A DNA stretch of 59,529 nucleotides from positions 1 to 59,529 of the forward strand of contig HF985602.1 in NCBI GenBank assembly GCA_000431215.1, written 5' to 3'. The notes beneath the pieces are model-generated. The model ran no database searches. It saw only the letters and a list, made by a program, of their open reading frames with translations, and was not told where the DNA came from. Position numbers and translations under genes: made by a program. This stretch comes from Prevotella sp. CAG:1031. GTDB lineage: Bacteria > Bacteroidota > Bacteroidia > Bacteroidales > Muribaculaceae. Within the stretch, counting starts at the first letter, position 1. Every line of letters begins with the position of its first letter. Shown here in pieces: positions 32,315-40,881 of the stretch.

Positions 32315-32347
32315 CCCCTGACTAACCATTCAATACCGTTAATCCCA

Positions 32348-33415
32348 ATGAAGAAACACAATTTTTATGCCGGGCCTTCGATCCTGAGCCAGTACACCAT
32401 CCGCAACACGGCGGACGCAGTGATTAACTTTGCCGAGACAGGTCTGTCACTTCTCGAAGTGAGCCACCGCAGCAAAGAATTTGTTGCCGTTATGGACGAG
32501 GCTCAGGCTCTGGTCAAAGAGCTGCTGAACGTGCCCGAAGGCTACAGCGTGCTCTTCCTCGGCGGCGGCGCAAGCCTCCAGTTCTGCATGGCCCCCTTCA
32601 ACCTGTTGAAAACCAAGGCAGCATATCTCGACACCGGCACATGGGCCCACAAAGCCGTCAAAGAAGCCAAACTCTTCGGCGAAGTCGAAGTTGTTGGTTC
32701 GTCGGAAGCCGACAACTACACATATATTCCCAAATATACCGTGCCTGACGATGTCGACTATTTCCACTACACCACCAACAACACCATCTACGGTACGGAA
32801 ATCCGCAAGGATCCCGACGTGAAAGTGCCTCTGGTAGCCGATATGTCGAGTGACATCTTCTCGCGTCCCGTCGATGTCAGCAAGTATGACCTCATCTACG
32901 CCGGCGCCCAGAAGAACCTCGCCCCGGCCGGAACAGTCGTCGTCATCGTCAAAGACAGCGCCCTCGGCCACGTCGACCGCGAGATTCCCACCATGCTCGA
33001 CTACCGCACCCACATCAAGAAAGGCTCGATGTTCAACACCCCGCCGGTTCTCCCCGTCTACTCAGCTATGCTGACCCTGCGCTGGTATAAGGAGATGGGC
33101 GGCGTCGAGGCCATGGAGAAACTCGACCTCGAAAAAGCTGCCGTTCTCTACGACGCCATCGACAGCAGCAAGATGTTCCAGGGCACCGTCACCAATCCCG
33201 CCGACCGTTCGATCATGAACGTCTGCTTCGTGATGAAACCCGAATATAAGGAACTCGAAGGCGACTTCGTGAAGTTCTGCACCGAGCGCGGCATCGTCGG
33301 CATCAAAGGCCACCGCAGCGTAGGCGGCTTCCGCGCATCACTCTATAACGCCCTTCCCCTCGAGAGCGTCAAGTTCCTCGTAGAGGCTATGAACGACTTC
33401 GAAAAAAACCGTTAA
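32348..33415 (+). CDS. serC: Phosphoserine aminotransferase
   Basis: Converts 3-phosphohydroxypyruvate and glutamate to phosphoserine in serine synthesis, and also serves pyridoxal phosphate synthesis in many bacteria. 355 residues. NFYAGPSILSQ begins the family, LGGGASLQFCMAPFNLL binds the cofactor phosphate, and Lys189 in AGAQKNLAPAG carries PLP. GIKGHRSVGGFRASLYNAL is the C-terminal substrate arginine region. ATG 32348 gives the standard N terminus. It is followed 3 bases later by serA, forming the serCA operon. Confidence 0.97.
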   Translation: MKKHNFYAGPSILSQYTIRNTADAVINFAETGLSLLEVSHRSKEFVAVMDEAQALVKELLNVPEGYSVLFLGGGASLQFCMAPFNLLKTKAAYLDTGTWAHKAVKEAKLFGEVEVVGSSEADNYTYIPKYTVPDDVDYFHYTTNNTIYGTEIRKDPDVKVPLVADMSSDIFSRPVDVSKYDLIYAGAQKNLAPAGTVVVIVKDSALGHVDREIPTMLDYRTHIKKGSMFNTPPVLPVYSAMLTLRWYKEMGGVEAMEKLDLEKAAVLYDAIDSSKMFQGTVTNPADRSIMNVCFVMKPEYKELEGDFVKFCTERGIVGIKGHRSVGGFRASLYNALPLESVKFLVEAMNDFEKNR

Positions 33416-33418
33416 GCC

Positions 33419-34339
33419 ATGGCAAAGATACTGATCGCAACCGAAAAACCGTTCGCAGCAGCAGCCGTCAACGGCATCCGCGAAGTCATCGAAAGCTCCG
33501 GAATGGAGATGGTTCTTCTTGAAAAATACACCGAGAAAGCTGAACTTCTGAAAGCTGTCGCCGACGTCGAAGGTCTTATTATCCGCTCCGACAAAATCGA
33601 CAACGAGGTATTCGACGCCGCCAAGAATCTCAAGATCGTTGTGCGCGCAGGCGCCGGCTACGACAATGTCGACCTCGCCGCTGCCACAGCCCATGGCGTA
33701 GTGGTTGAGAACACCCCCGGCCAGAACTCCAACGCCGTTGCCGAACTCGTGTTCGGTATGGCCGTCATGATGGCCCGCAACGGCTATAACGGCAAGAGCG
33801 GCAGCGAGCTCAAAGGCAAGAAGCTCGGCATCCACGCCTTCGGTCAGGTCGGCCGCAACGTCGCCCGCATCGCCAAAGGCTTCGGCATGAACGTGTCGGC
33901 CCTCGACCCCTATTGCCCGAAGGAGGTCATCGCCGAAGCAGGCGTTGAGCCGCTCGACGACATCAAAGAGCTCTACAAAGGCCATGAATACGTGTCGCTC
34001 CACATTCCCGCCACCGCCGAAACCCGCGGTTCGGTCGGCTACGACCTCGTCACTCTGATGCCCAAGGGAGGCGTGCTTATCAACACGGCCCGCAAGGAAG
34101 TCATCGACGAAGAAGGCCTGATGAAAGCTCTTCGCGAGCGTCCCGACCTCAAATATGTCAGCGACATCCGTCCCGACGCTGCCGACGCCATGATCGAAGA
34201 ATTCGGCGAGCGCGTGTTCTTCACCCCGAAGAAGATGGGCGCCCAGACTGCCGAAGCCAATATCAACGCCGGTCTCGCAGCCGCCCGTCAGGTAGTGGCT
34301 TACCTCACCGACGGAACAGACCGCTTCCGCGTCAACTAA
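33419..34339 (+). CDS. serA: D-3-phosphoglycerate dehydrogenase, short form with Lys in place of catalytic His
   Basis: First enzyme of serine synthesis, NAD-dependent. 306 residues without ACT or ASB regulatory domains, so feedback by serine is unlikely. Substrate loop RAGAGYDNVD (76-85), nucleotide-binding LGIHAFGQVGRNVARIAKGF (137-156), and catalytic Arg225 in NTARKEV. Where canonical enzymes read TPHIGxxT, this one reads TPKKMGAQT (269-277), so the proton-relay His is Lys. The same substitution is known from the Bacteroides/Entamoeba type of the enzyme and is therefore probably functional. It forms an operon with serC; a clear terminator follows. Confidence 0.95.
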   Translation: MAKILIATEKPFAAAAVNGIREVIESSGMEMVLLEKYTEKAELLKAVADVEGLIIRSDKIDNEVFDAAKNLKIVVRAGAGYDNVDLAAATAHGVVVENTPGQNSNAVAELVFGMAVMMARNGYNGKSGSELKGKKLGIHAFGQVGRNVARIAKGFGMNVSALDPYCPKEVIAEAGVEPLDDIKELYKGHEYVSLHIPATAETRGSVGYDLVTLMPKGGVLINTARKEVIDEEGLMKALRERPDLKYVSDIRPDAADAMIEEFGERVFFTPKKMGAQTAEANINAGLAAARQVVAYLTDGTDRFRVN

Positions 34340-34357
34340 AATTATCGAGTCATCCTT

Positions 34358-34384
34358 AGAGGCGCTCCCGGCGGGGGCGCCTCT
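34358..34384 (+). terminator. Intrinsic terminator of serCA
   Basis: AGAGGCGC (34358-34365) pairs with GCGCCTCT (34377-34384), with further C/G pairing in the loop, and is followed by TTTGTTT. It begins 18 bases after the serA stop. Confidence 0.85.
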
Positions 34385-34389
34385 TTTGT

Positions 34390-34425
34390 TTATAAATCTC
34401 ACAAAACTTATAAGACTTACATATT
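34390..34425. repeat. Four degenerate 9-bp units related to TTATAAGAT
   Basis: TTATAAATC, TCACAAAAC, TTATAAGAC and TTACATATT follow each other without gaps. The first 15 bases are identical to 26376-26390 and the unit matches the clean five-copy array at 18161-18205. It lies between the serCA terminator and the parC promoter. Confidence 0.65.
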
Positions 34426-34453
34426 ACATCATCTAATATTGGCCGATTTTTGG

Positions 34454-34461
34454 TAACTTTG
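34454..34461 (+). promoter_or_regulatory. Predicted -7 element of parC
   Basis: TAACTTTG matches TAnnTTTG. The start is expected at about 34466-34468, leaving a leader of roughly 6-8 bases before ATG 34474. The TTG at 34450 is inside the promoter and is rejected as a start. Confidence 0.5.
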
Positions 34462-34473
34462 CGGGAAATAGCA

Positions 34474-37179
34474 ATGGAAATGACCGACGAGCAAAACGAC
34501 ATCAAACCCATCGACGGAGAGCTGGCCGACAACGGCGAGTTCAAACTCTCCGACAAAGGCAAGAAACTTCTGGCCATGGCCACCGTCAAAGACGCCGAAG
34601 ACGCCTCTCACCGCCAGCTCTGCGGAATGTATCAGAGCTGGTTTCTCGAATACGCCTCCTACGTTATCCTCGAGCGCGCCGTGCCGCATATCGACGACGG
34701 CCTCAAACCCGTGCAGCGACGTATTCTCCACTCGATGAAAACACTCGACGACGGGCGCTTCAACAAAGTCGCCAACATCGTCGGCAACACCATGCAGTAT
34801 CACCCCCACGGCGACGCCTCAATCTATGAGGCCCTCGTCGGTCTGGGCCAGAAGGAACTGCTCGTCGACACACAGGGAAACTGGGGCAACACACTGACAG
34901 GAACCTCGGCGGCCGCCGGCCGTTATATCGAGGCGCGCCTGTCGCAGTTCGCCCTCGACGTCGTGTTCAACCCTAAGGTGACACAGTGGACTCCGAGCTA
35001 CGACGGCCGCAAGAACGAGCCGGTGACACTGCCGGTCAAGTTCCCCCTGCTGCTCGCCCAGGGAGTGGAAGGCATCGCCGTCGGTCTGTCGTCGAAGATA
35101 CTTCCCCACAACTTCAACGAACTGCTCGACGCCGCAGCAGCATATCTGCGCGGCGAAGAATTCGAGCTTTATCCCGACTTCCCTACGGGAGGTTTCATCG
35201 ACGTCAGCCGCTATAACGACGGCCGGCGCGGCGGCTCGCTGAAAATACGCGCCAAGATCGAAAAGATCGACAACAAGACGCTGGCCATAACCGAAATTCC
35301 CTACGGCAAGACCACCGGTACACTCATCGACTCGATAATAAAAGCATTCGAAGGGGGCAAGATAAAAATCCGCAAGGTCGACGACAACACGAGCCAGACG
35401 GCTATGATAGTAGTCCACCTTCTGCCCGGCACCTCGAGCGACAAGACTATCGACGCCCTCTATGCCTTCACTGACTGCGAGGTTTCGGTGTCGCCGAACT
35501 GCTGTGTAATCAGCGACAACAAACCCCATTTCCTCGGAGTAAGCGATGTTCTGAAGCATAACGCCGACCGCACACGTTCTATTCTCGGCCGCGAGCTCGA
35601 GATTCAGCGCGACGAGACCGCCGAAGCGCTCTTCTTCGCCTCGCTCGAGCGCATCTTCATCGAAGAGCGCATCTATAAAGACAAAGAGTATGAGCAGAGC
35701 CGGTCAAACGACGAGGCTATAGCACATATCCACCTCCGCCTCGAGCCGTGGAAGCCGAAACTGCTGCGCGAAGTGACCGACGACGACGTGCGGCGCCTGT
35801 TCGAGATCAAGATGGGACGCATTCTGCGCTTCAACGCCGACAAACAGGAAGAGCTCATCGCCGGCTACAAGGCACGCATAGCCGATCTCGAGGACAAGCT
35901 CGCCCATCTGACCTACTACACTATCTCATGGTTCGAGAACCTGAAGGAGCGCTACGGAGCCGCCTTCCCGCGCCACACGGTCATACGCGGCTTCGACTCC
36001 ATTGCCGCCGCCACCGTGGCCGAGGCCAACGAAAAGCTCTATTTCAACCGCGACGAAGGATTCATCGGCACCGGTCTGAAGAAATATGACCCGATATGCA
36101 GTTGCTCGAGCCTCGACGATGTCGTCATCATCTACCGCGACGGCCGCTACAAGGTTGTGAAAGTCCAGGAAAAGCTGTTCGTAGGCAAGAACGTGCTCCA
36201 TATCGGTGTATTCAAGCGCAACGACACACGCACGGTCTACAATGTCATCTATCAGAACGGCCGCGGCGGAGCCTTCTACATGAAGCGGTTCTCGATTACC
36301 GGCGTCAAGCGTGACCACGAATATAACCTGACTCCCGGACTTCCGGGCACGCGCATAGCCTGGTTCTCGGCCAACCATAACGGCGAGGCCGAGATTGTCC
36401 GCGTCACCCTGAAACCGCGTCCACGTCTGACCAAACTTCAGTTCGACGTCGACTTCGGCGCCCTCGCCATCAAAGGGAAAGGGGCGATGGGCAATCTCGT
36501 GACGAAAAACGAGGTTCACCGCTTCTCGCTGAAAGAGAAAGGAGTTTCGACACTCGGCGGACTGAAAGTCTGGTTCGACCCCGACGTGCTCCGCCTCAAC
36601 ACCGACGGCCGCGGCGAACTGCTCGGCGAGTTCCAGGGGCAGGACGAGCTGCTTGTCATTCTGAAAAACGGCGAGTTCTACACCTCGAGCTACGACCTCA
36701 CCAACCACTACGAGGACAATATCCTGCGCATAGAGAAATACCGTCCCGGTCACGTCTGGACGGCGATCCTCAACGACGCCGACCAGGGAGGCTACCCATA
36801 CCTGAAACGCTTCAAATTCGAGAGCACATCGCGCAAGCAGCGATGGCTCGGAGAGAGCGAGAAATCGACACTGGTTCTTCTGACCGACGAGCCGGGCGCC
36901 CGTTTCCTCGTCACTTTCGGAGAGGCTGACGCCTTCCGCGAGCCGATGGAAGTGTCAGCCCACGATTTTGTCGGGGTGAAATCGTTCAAAGCCAAAGGCA
37001 AGCGTCTGACAACATGGACGATCGACCATATCGAAGAGCTCGAGCCAGAGGCTGTCGACGACGCCATAGACTCGATAGAGACCGATGAAAGCGAAACCTC
37101 TGATGAAACCAATGCCGAACCTGACAAAAGCGACGATGAAGTGCGCGATGAGATTCTGGGTCAGCAGCGTATTTTTTAG
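34474..37179 (+). CDS. parC: DNA topoisomerase IV subunit A (ParC-type)
   Basis: DNA-cleaving subunit of the type IIA enzyme that decatenates daughter chromosomes. From ATG 34474 it has 901 residues: a 47-residue acidic leader, the winged-helix/tower core (about 50-540) and a C-terminal six-bladed beta-pinwheel, then an acidic tail (ETDESETSDETNAEPD). The active-site tyrosine is Tyr151 (AAGRYIEARLS). The quinolone-determining loop reads HPHGDASIYEAL, with Ala115 at the E. coli Ser83 position. The divergent Bacteroidetes sequence makes the split between ParC and GyrA less certain than usual; no GyrA-box is obvious. ATG 34480 is an alternative start. Its end overlaps the next gene by about 44 bases. 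Confidence 0.88.
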   Translation: MEMTDEQNDIKPIDGELADNGEFKLSDKGKKLLAMATVKDAEDASHRQLCGMYQSWFLEYASYVILERAVPHIDDGLKPVQRRILHSMKTLDDGRFNKVANIVGNTMQYHPHGDASIYEALVGLGQKELLVDTQGNWGNTLTGTSAAAGRYIEARLSQFALDVVFNPKVTQWTPSYDGRKNEPVTLPVKFPLLLAQGVEGIAVGLSSKILPHNFNELLDAAAAYLRGEEFELYPDFPTGGFIDVSRYNDGRRGGSLKIRAKIEKIDNKTLAITEIPYGKTTGTLIDSIIKAFEGGKIKIRKVDDNTSQTAMIVVHLLPGTSSDKTIDALYAFTDCEVSVSPNCCVISDNKPHFLGVSDVLKHNADRTRSILGRELEIQRDETAEALFFASLERIFIEERIYKDKEYEQSRSNDEAIAHIHLRLEPWKPKLLREVTDDDVRRLFEIKMGRILRFNADKQEELIAGYKARIADLEDKLAHLTYYTISWFENLKERYGAAFPRHTVIRGFDSIAAATVAEANEKLYFNRDEGFIGTGLKKYDPICSCSSLDDVVIIYRDGRYKVVKVQEKLFVGKNVLHIGVFKRNDTRTVYNVIYQNGRGGAFYMKRFSITGVKRDHEYNLTPGLPGTRIAWFSANHNGEAEIVRVTLKPRPRLTKLQFDVDFGALAIKGKGAMGNLVTKNEVHRFSLKEKGVSTLGGLKVWFDPDVLRLNTDGRGELLGEFQGQDELLVILKNGEFYTSSYDLTNHYEDNILRIEKYRPGHVWTAILNDADQGGYPYLKRFKFESTSRKQRWLGESEKSTLVLLTDEPGARFLVTFGEADAFREPMEVSAHDFVGVKSFKAKGKRLTTWTIDHIEELEPEAVDDAIDSIETDESETSDETNAEPDKSDDEVRDEILGQQRIF

Positions 37180-37975
37180 TCTGCTCGCCCTGACGGGCAT
37201 GTCTCAGGAGCGTCCGGTGACGTCGGCCTTCACTATCGAAGCCGGCTCAGCCCGGCTATGCGACACTTATCTGACGCCGCTGCACTACCGGGGCTGGAAC
37301 GCCGCGCTCGTCTACGAACGCTTTCAGGCCATGCGCTTCAGTCCCGAGAACTGGATAATGCGCCTCGACGGACGTCTCAGCGTTGACCATACCGAAAATC
37401 CGGCCCGCAACGCAACGATGTGGAACCTCAATCTGCGGATCGGATGGGGAATGATGCGCCGATGGCATCTGCCCTGCAATATCACCCTGGCAGCAGGTGG
37501 CTCGACATCTGTCGACGGAGGCGCCCGCTACCTCGCCCGCAACGGAAACAATCCCGTGTCGGCCAAAGGCGCCTGGAACGTAAGCCTGACAGGAATGGCC
37601 ACTTGGAATGTCAGACTCGGGCGCCTGCCTGTGACGCTCCGCTACCAGCCCGAAATGCCGCTGGCCGGAATCTTCTTCTCCCCTCAATACGGCGAGCTGT
37701 ATTATGAGATATGGCTCGGCAACCGCGACGGCCTCGTCCATTTCGCATGGCCCGGAAATTACTTTGTGCTCGACAATCTGCTGACGGCCGACCTCCGCTT
37801 CGGTGCGACCGCCCTGCGGATCGGCTACCGCGGCCGCGTCGCCTCATCCAAGGTCAACAATATCGTCACCCGCGAAATAACCAACGCCTTTGTTATCGGA
37901 GTGTCGGGCGAATGGCTCAGCCTTTCTCCCGGGCGTACCGCCATCGACGAAAAGATAATTTCAGCCTACTACTGA
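37136..37975 (+). CDS. DUF3316-like outer membrane/secreted protein
   Basis: A 279-residue protein. ATG 37136 gives a signal peptide (MKCAMRFWVSSVFFSLLALT, cleavage after about GMSQ); ATG 37148 is equally possible. The mature part alternates hydrophobic and polar residues like a beta barrel: WNAALVYERFQAMRF, TMWNLNLRIGWGM, ATWNVRLGRLPVTLRY and LFFSPQYGELYYEIWLGN-like strands. It resembles DUF3316-type Bacteroidetes proteins of unknown function. It overlaps parC in another frame and ends TGATG with the S41 protease start, so the three genes look coupled. Confidence 0.72.
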   Translation: MKCAMRFWVSSVFFSLLALTGMSQERPVTSAFTIEAGSARLCDTYLTPLHYRGWNAALVYERFQAMRFSPENWIMRLDGRLSVDHTENPARNATMWNLNLRIGWGMMRRWHLPCNITLAAGGSTSVDGGARYLARNGNNPVSAKGAWNVSLTGMATWNVRLGRLPVTLRYQPEMPLAGIFFSPQYGELYYEIWLGNRDGLVHFAWPGNYFVLDNLLTADLRFGATALRIGYRGRVASSKVNNIVTREITNAFVIGVSGEWLSLSPGRTAIDEKIISAYY

Positions 37976-38991
37976 TGAAACGATTTCATATATTCGCCCT
38001 GTTGGCGGCGCTCCTGCTGACGACTGCCTGCCACGAAGTCAGGGAATATGAGCCCGACCCGCGCGGAACCTTCGAACAGCTCTGGACAATTCTCGACACC
38101 CGCTACTGTTTCTTTGCCGAAAAAGGCATAGACTGGAACGATGTCCACGAACGCTACAGCGAAAAGATAAGCAACGAGATGACGGCCGAACAGCTCTTCA
38201 ACGTCTGCGCCGACATGCTCGGAGAGCTCCGCGACGGCCACACCAACCTGTCGTCGACATTCAACACATCCTACTACCGCAAATGGTGGAGCGACTACCC
38301 CCAGAACTATTCGGCGCGACTCATCGAAGAACATTATTTCAATTTCAACTACCTCGTAGCATCAGGTCTCACCTACGGAATGCTGAGCCCCAATATAGGA
38401 TATATACGCTACGCATCGTTCTCGCAACCTATAGGCGAGGGTAATCTCGACCAGGTTCTGGCCTATCTGGCCAGCGCCGACGGACTTGTCATCGACATCC
38501 GCGACAACGGCGGCGGCGACATGACCAACGTCGAGATTCTCGTGTCGCGCTTCATCGACAGCCCTACGCTTGTCGGCTATATCAGCCACAAGACCGGTCC
38601 GGGGCACGACGAATTCTCAGAGCCCCGACCCTACACCTATAAACCGGCCGCACCCGGGCGTATGCACTGGACGAAACCTGTGGCCGTGCTGACCAACCGC
38701 TCGACATTCAGCGCAGCCAACAATTTCGCCTCGATAATGAAACTGCTTCCGGGCGTCATGATTGTCGGAGCCACAACCGGAGGTGGTTCGGGCATGCCCT
38801 ACTCCAGCGAACTGACCAACGGCTGGACAATCCGCTTCTCGGCCTGCTCGGTGCTCGACGCCGAGAGAAACACAACCGAATTCGGCGTAGAGCCTACAGA
38901 AGGCTGCGCCGTCGATCTCGACCCGCAGGCAGCCCTCGAGGGGCGCGACACGATGCTCGACCGCGCGATCGAACTGCTCAAAATGAAATAG
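37975..38991 (+). CDS. S41 family peptidase (C-terminal-processing-type) lipoprotein
   Basis: A 338-residue lipoprotein (lipobox LTTAC, Cys19). Residues 26-100 are the N-terminal S41/tricorn-like helical part (FEQLWTILDTRYCFFAEKG, ELRDGHTNLSS). The protease core spans 125-335 with LVIDIRDNGGGD (172-182) and the catalytic serine Ser246 in NRSTFSAANNF. A PDZ insertion is not evident. It probably degrades or processes periplasmic proteins. The start ATG shares its A with the previous stop (TGATG). Confidence 0.9.
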   Translation: MKRFHIFALLAALLLTTACHEVREYEPDPRGTFEQLWTILDTRYCFFAEKGIDWNDVHERYSEKISNEMTAEQLFNVCADMLGELRDGHTNLSSTFNTSYYRKWWSDYPQNYSARLIEEHYFNFNYLVASGLTYGMLSPNIGYIRYASFSQPIGEGNLDQVLAYLASADGLVIDIRDNGGGDMTNVEILVSRFIDSPTLVGYISHKTGPGHDEFSEPRPYTYKPAAPGRMHWTKPVAVLTNRSTFSAANNFASIMKLLPGVMIVGATTGGGSGMPYSSELTNGWTIRFSACSVLDAERNTTEFGVEPTEGCAVDLDPQAALEGRDTMLDRAIELLKMK

Positions 38992-39003
38992 GCAACGAAG
39001 CTG

Positions 39004-40227
39004 TCAGTCCTCTCCGAGGTCGTCGTAGGTCTGATAGAGGAAGTCGTTGTAGGGGAAGCGCGTCAGGTGGATCTCCTTGGCTTTCTCGTAAATCATATCT
39101 TTCAGTTCGGGGATGTTCAGCTCCTTCTTGGCCGATATGAAAACAGCGTCACCGCCGAGGCGGCTCATCCACGACTCTTTAAGTTCTTCGAGAGTTATGT
39201 TCTCACGCGTGCGCGGAGTAAGGTCATCAGCGTCCTTCTCGACATGGGTGTAGGCGTCGATTTTGTTGAACACCATAATCACAGGCTTCTCGCAGCCGCC
39301 GCAGATGTCGTTGAGCGTTTCGTTGACAACCTTTATCTGTTCCTCGAAATTCGGATGGGAGATGTCGACAACGTGAATCAGCAGATCGGCCTCGCGAACC
39401 TCGTCGAGGGTCGACTTGAACGACTCGACAAGATGGGTCGGCAACTTGCGGATAAACCCTACGGTATCGGTCAGAAGCATCGGCAGATTGTCTATGACGA
39501 CCTTCCGGACAGTGGTGTCGAGCGTGGCGAAAAGCTTGTTCTCGGCAAACACGTCGCTCTTGCTCAGCAGGTTCATCAGCGTCGACTTGCCGACGTTGGT
39601 ATATCCGACGAGGGCAACGCGCGTCAGCTTGCCGCGGTTCTTGCGCTGCACTGCCTTCTGGCGGTCGATGGCTCGCAGTTGCTCCTTAAGCCAGGCTATG
39701 CGCGTCAGGATTATGCGGCGGTCGGTCTCTATCTGGGTCTCGCCGGGGCCACGCATACCGATACCGCCGCGCTGGCGCTCGAGGTGAGTCCACATTCGCG
39801 TCAGGCGCGGCAGCAGATACTGATACTGAGCCAGCTCGACCTGAGTCTTGGCGTTTGCCGTCTGGGCGCGCCGCGCGAATATGTCAAGAATAAGACTCGT
39901 GCGGTCGAGAATCTTAACCTGAAGCTCCTTTTCGATATTTGCCACCTGTTTCGACGTCAGTTCATCGTCGAAAATCGCCAGACCTATATCGTTGGTCTCG
40001 ACGAACTGCTTGATTTCCTCGAGTTTGCCCTTGCCTACAAACGTGCGCGGGTTGGCATAGGGAATCTTCTGCAGAAACTTCCTGACGCAGACCGCGCCGG
40101 CCGTGTCGGCCAGAAACTCAAGCTCGTCGAGATACTCCTTGGCCTGCGCCTCGTTCTGGTTTTCGGTTATAAGACCGACGAGCACCGCCCGCTCGGTCGT
40201 AGCTTCTGAAATTATCTGTTCTTTCAT
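39004..40227 (-). CDS. hflX: GTPase HflX
   Basis: A ribosome-associated GTPase that splits stalled or heat-damaged ribosomes. 407 residues: an N-terminal HflX domain (about 1-190, FVGKGKLEEIKQF, FDDELTSKQVANIEKEL), a basic linker helix rich in RERQRGGIGMRGPGE-type glycine loop, then the G domain with G1 GYTNVGKST, G3 DTVGFI and G4 NKID. It overlaps the upstream WG-repeat gene by four bases (ATGA). Confidence 0.95.
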   Translation of the reverse strand: MKEQIISEATTERAVLVGLITENQNEAQAKEYLDELEFLADTAGAVCVRKFLQKIPYANPRTFVGKGKLEEIKQFVETNDIGLAIFDDELTSKQVANIEKELQVKILDRTSLILDIFARRAQTANAKTQVELAQYQYLLPRLTRMWTHLERQRGGIGMRGPGETQIETDRRIILTRIAWLKEQLRAIDRQKAVQRKNRGKLTRVALVGYTNVGKSTLMNLLSKSDVFAENKLFATLDTTVRKVVIDNLPMLLTDTVGFIRKLPTHLVESFKSTLDEVREADLLIHVVDISHPNFEEQIKVVNETLNDICGGCEKPVIMVFNKIDAYTHVEKDADDLTPRTRENITLEELKESWMSRLGGDAVFISAKKELNIPELKDMIYEKAKEIHLTRFPYNDFLYQTYDDLGED

Positions 40228-40667
40228 TTATTCATCCGCTTTTTAAGCTTCTCGACCTGCTCGGGCGTCAGTTTCAGCACCTTAAGTTCGAGCAGATCGT
40301 CGCGTGTGGCATAGTCACACGGAATCTCAAGCTCGCCCTTGGAATTGACAGCGCCGTAAAGTCCGTTCTTGCGCACAATGGCATAGCCCCAGTTGAAATC
40401 CTCGACTTCATCGAACTGAGGCTTGACAACGGTCTTGCCCTGAAGATCGATAAAGCCCCACTTGTTGCCGATCTGGACAGCCGCAAGCTCTTCGCGGAAA
40501 GGGCGCGCGTCGTCGAAGCGGGCGCGGATAACAACGCGGCCGTTGGGATTGACATAGCCGTAGCGGCCGTTCATCTGCTGTTGCGGAGTCAGAAAATCGG
40601 CCGAGGCCGTAAGGGTAGCGGCCACGATAACGAAGGCCGCGAACAAAAAGCGTAAGTAAGGTTTCAT
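40224..40667 (-). CDS. Secreted WG-repeat protein
   Basis: A 147-residue protein with a signal peptide (about 1-23, ending LTASA). It holds three WG-type repeats: RYGYVNPNGRVVIRARFDDA, WGFIDLQGKTVVKPQFDE and NGLYGAVNSKGELEIPCDY. WG repeats form small beta units of unknown binding role. Its start lies 4 bases after a predicted -7 box. Coupling to hflX by overlap is notable because one product is exported and the other acts on ribosomes. Confidence 0.85.
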   Translation of the reverse strand: MKPYLRFLFAAFVIVAATLTASADFLTPQQQMNGRYGYVNPNGRVVIRARFDDARPFREELAAVQIGNKWGFIDLQGKTVVKPQFDEVEDFNWGYAIVRKNGLYGAVNSKGELEIPCDYATRDDLLELKVLKLTPEQVEKLKKRMNK

Positions 40668-40671
40668 ACGA

Positions 40672-40679
40672 CAAAGATA
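40672..40679 (-). promoter_or_regulatory. Predicted -7 element of the WG-repeat/hflX operon
   Basis: TATCTTTG on the minus strand, with only TCGT between it and the ATG at 40667. The expected transcription start is therefore at or next to the start codon. No clear -33 element. Confidence 0.5.
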
Positions 40680-40792
40680 ACAATTTTCAGATAAAGTTTC
40701 TCCACTGCCATTTTTTAAGATACCGAAAAGCCCGAATTTTCATAAATCTTAGCTCGGCGACAGAAAAAAATTGCACTGGAAACGCGTTTTTT

Positions 40793-40824
40793 TTTGGAAA
40801 AAACGAAGCAGCCCGCTATATTTG
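40793..40824 (+). promoter_or_regulatory. Predicted promoter of ald
   Basis: TTTG (40793-40796), a 20-base spacer and TATATTTG (40817-40824) match the Bacteroidetes consensus. Leader about 50 bases. Confidence 0.75.
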
Positions 40825-40881
40825 CGAACGAAAATATTGACAAAACCCAACTCCTTTTCTAAACCATAAAAACTAATTACC

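Larger units (their letters stand above)
31942..32347. other. 406-base gene-free region between HAD phosphatase and serC
   Basis: It holds two predicted -7 elements (TACCTTTG at 31979-31986 and TATATTTG at 32307-32314), a perfect 11-base hairpin (32065-32090) and a second inverted pair TCTACAAC/GTTGTAGA (32202-32209 and 32240-32247). The upstream promoter would make a 360-base leader for serC or a separate small transcript. A 54-codon frame at 32101-32265 has no recognisable similarity and I do not call it a gene. Confidence 0.5.

Noticed and set aside
33338..34402. 354-codon minus-strand frame opposite serA
   Set aside because: Shadow of serA; composition is unlike a real protein.
35926..36753. 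275-codon minus-strand frame opposite parC
   Set aside because: Shadow of parC.
39067..40209. 380-codon plus-strand frame opposite hflX
   Set aside because: Shadow of hflX, no homologous motif, and hflX is unambiguous.
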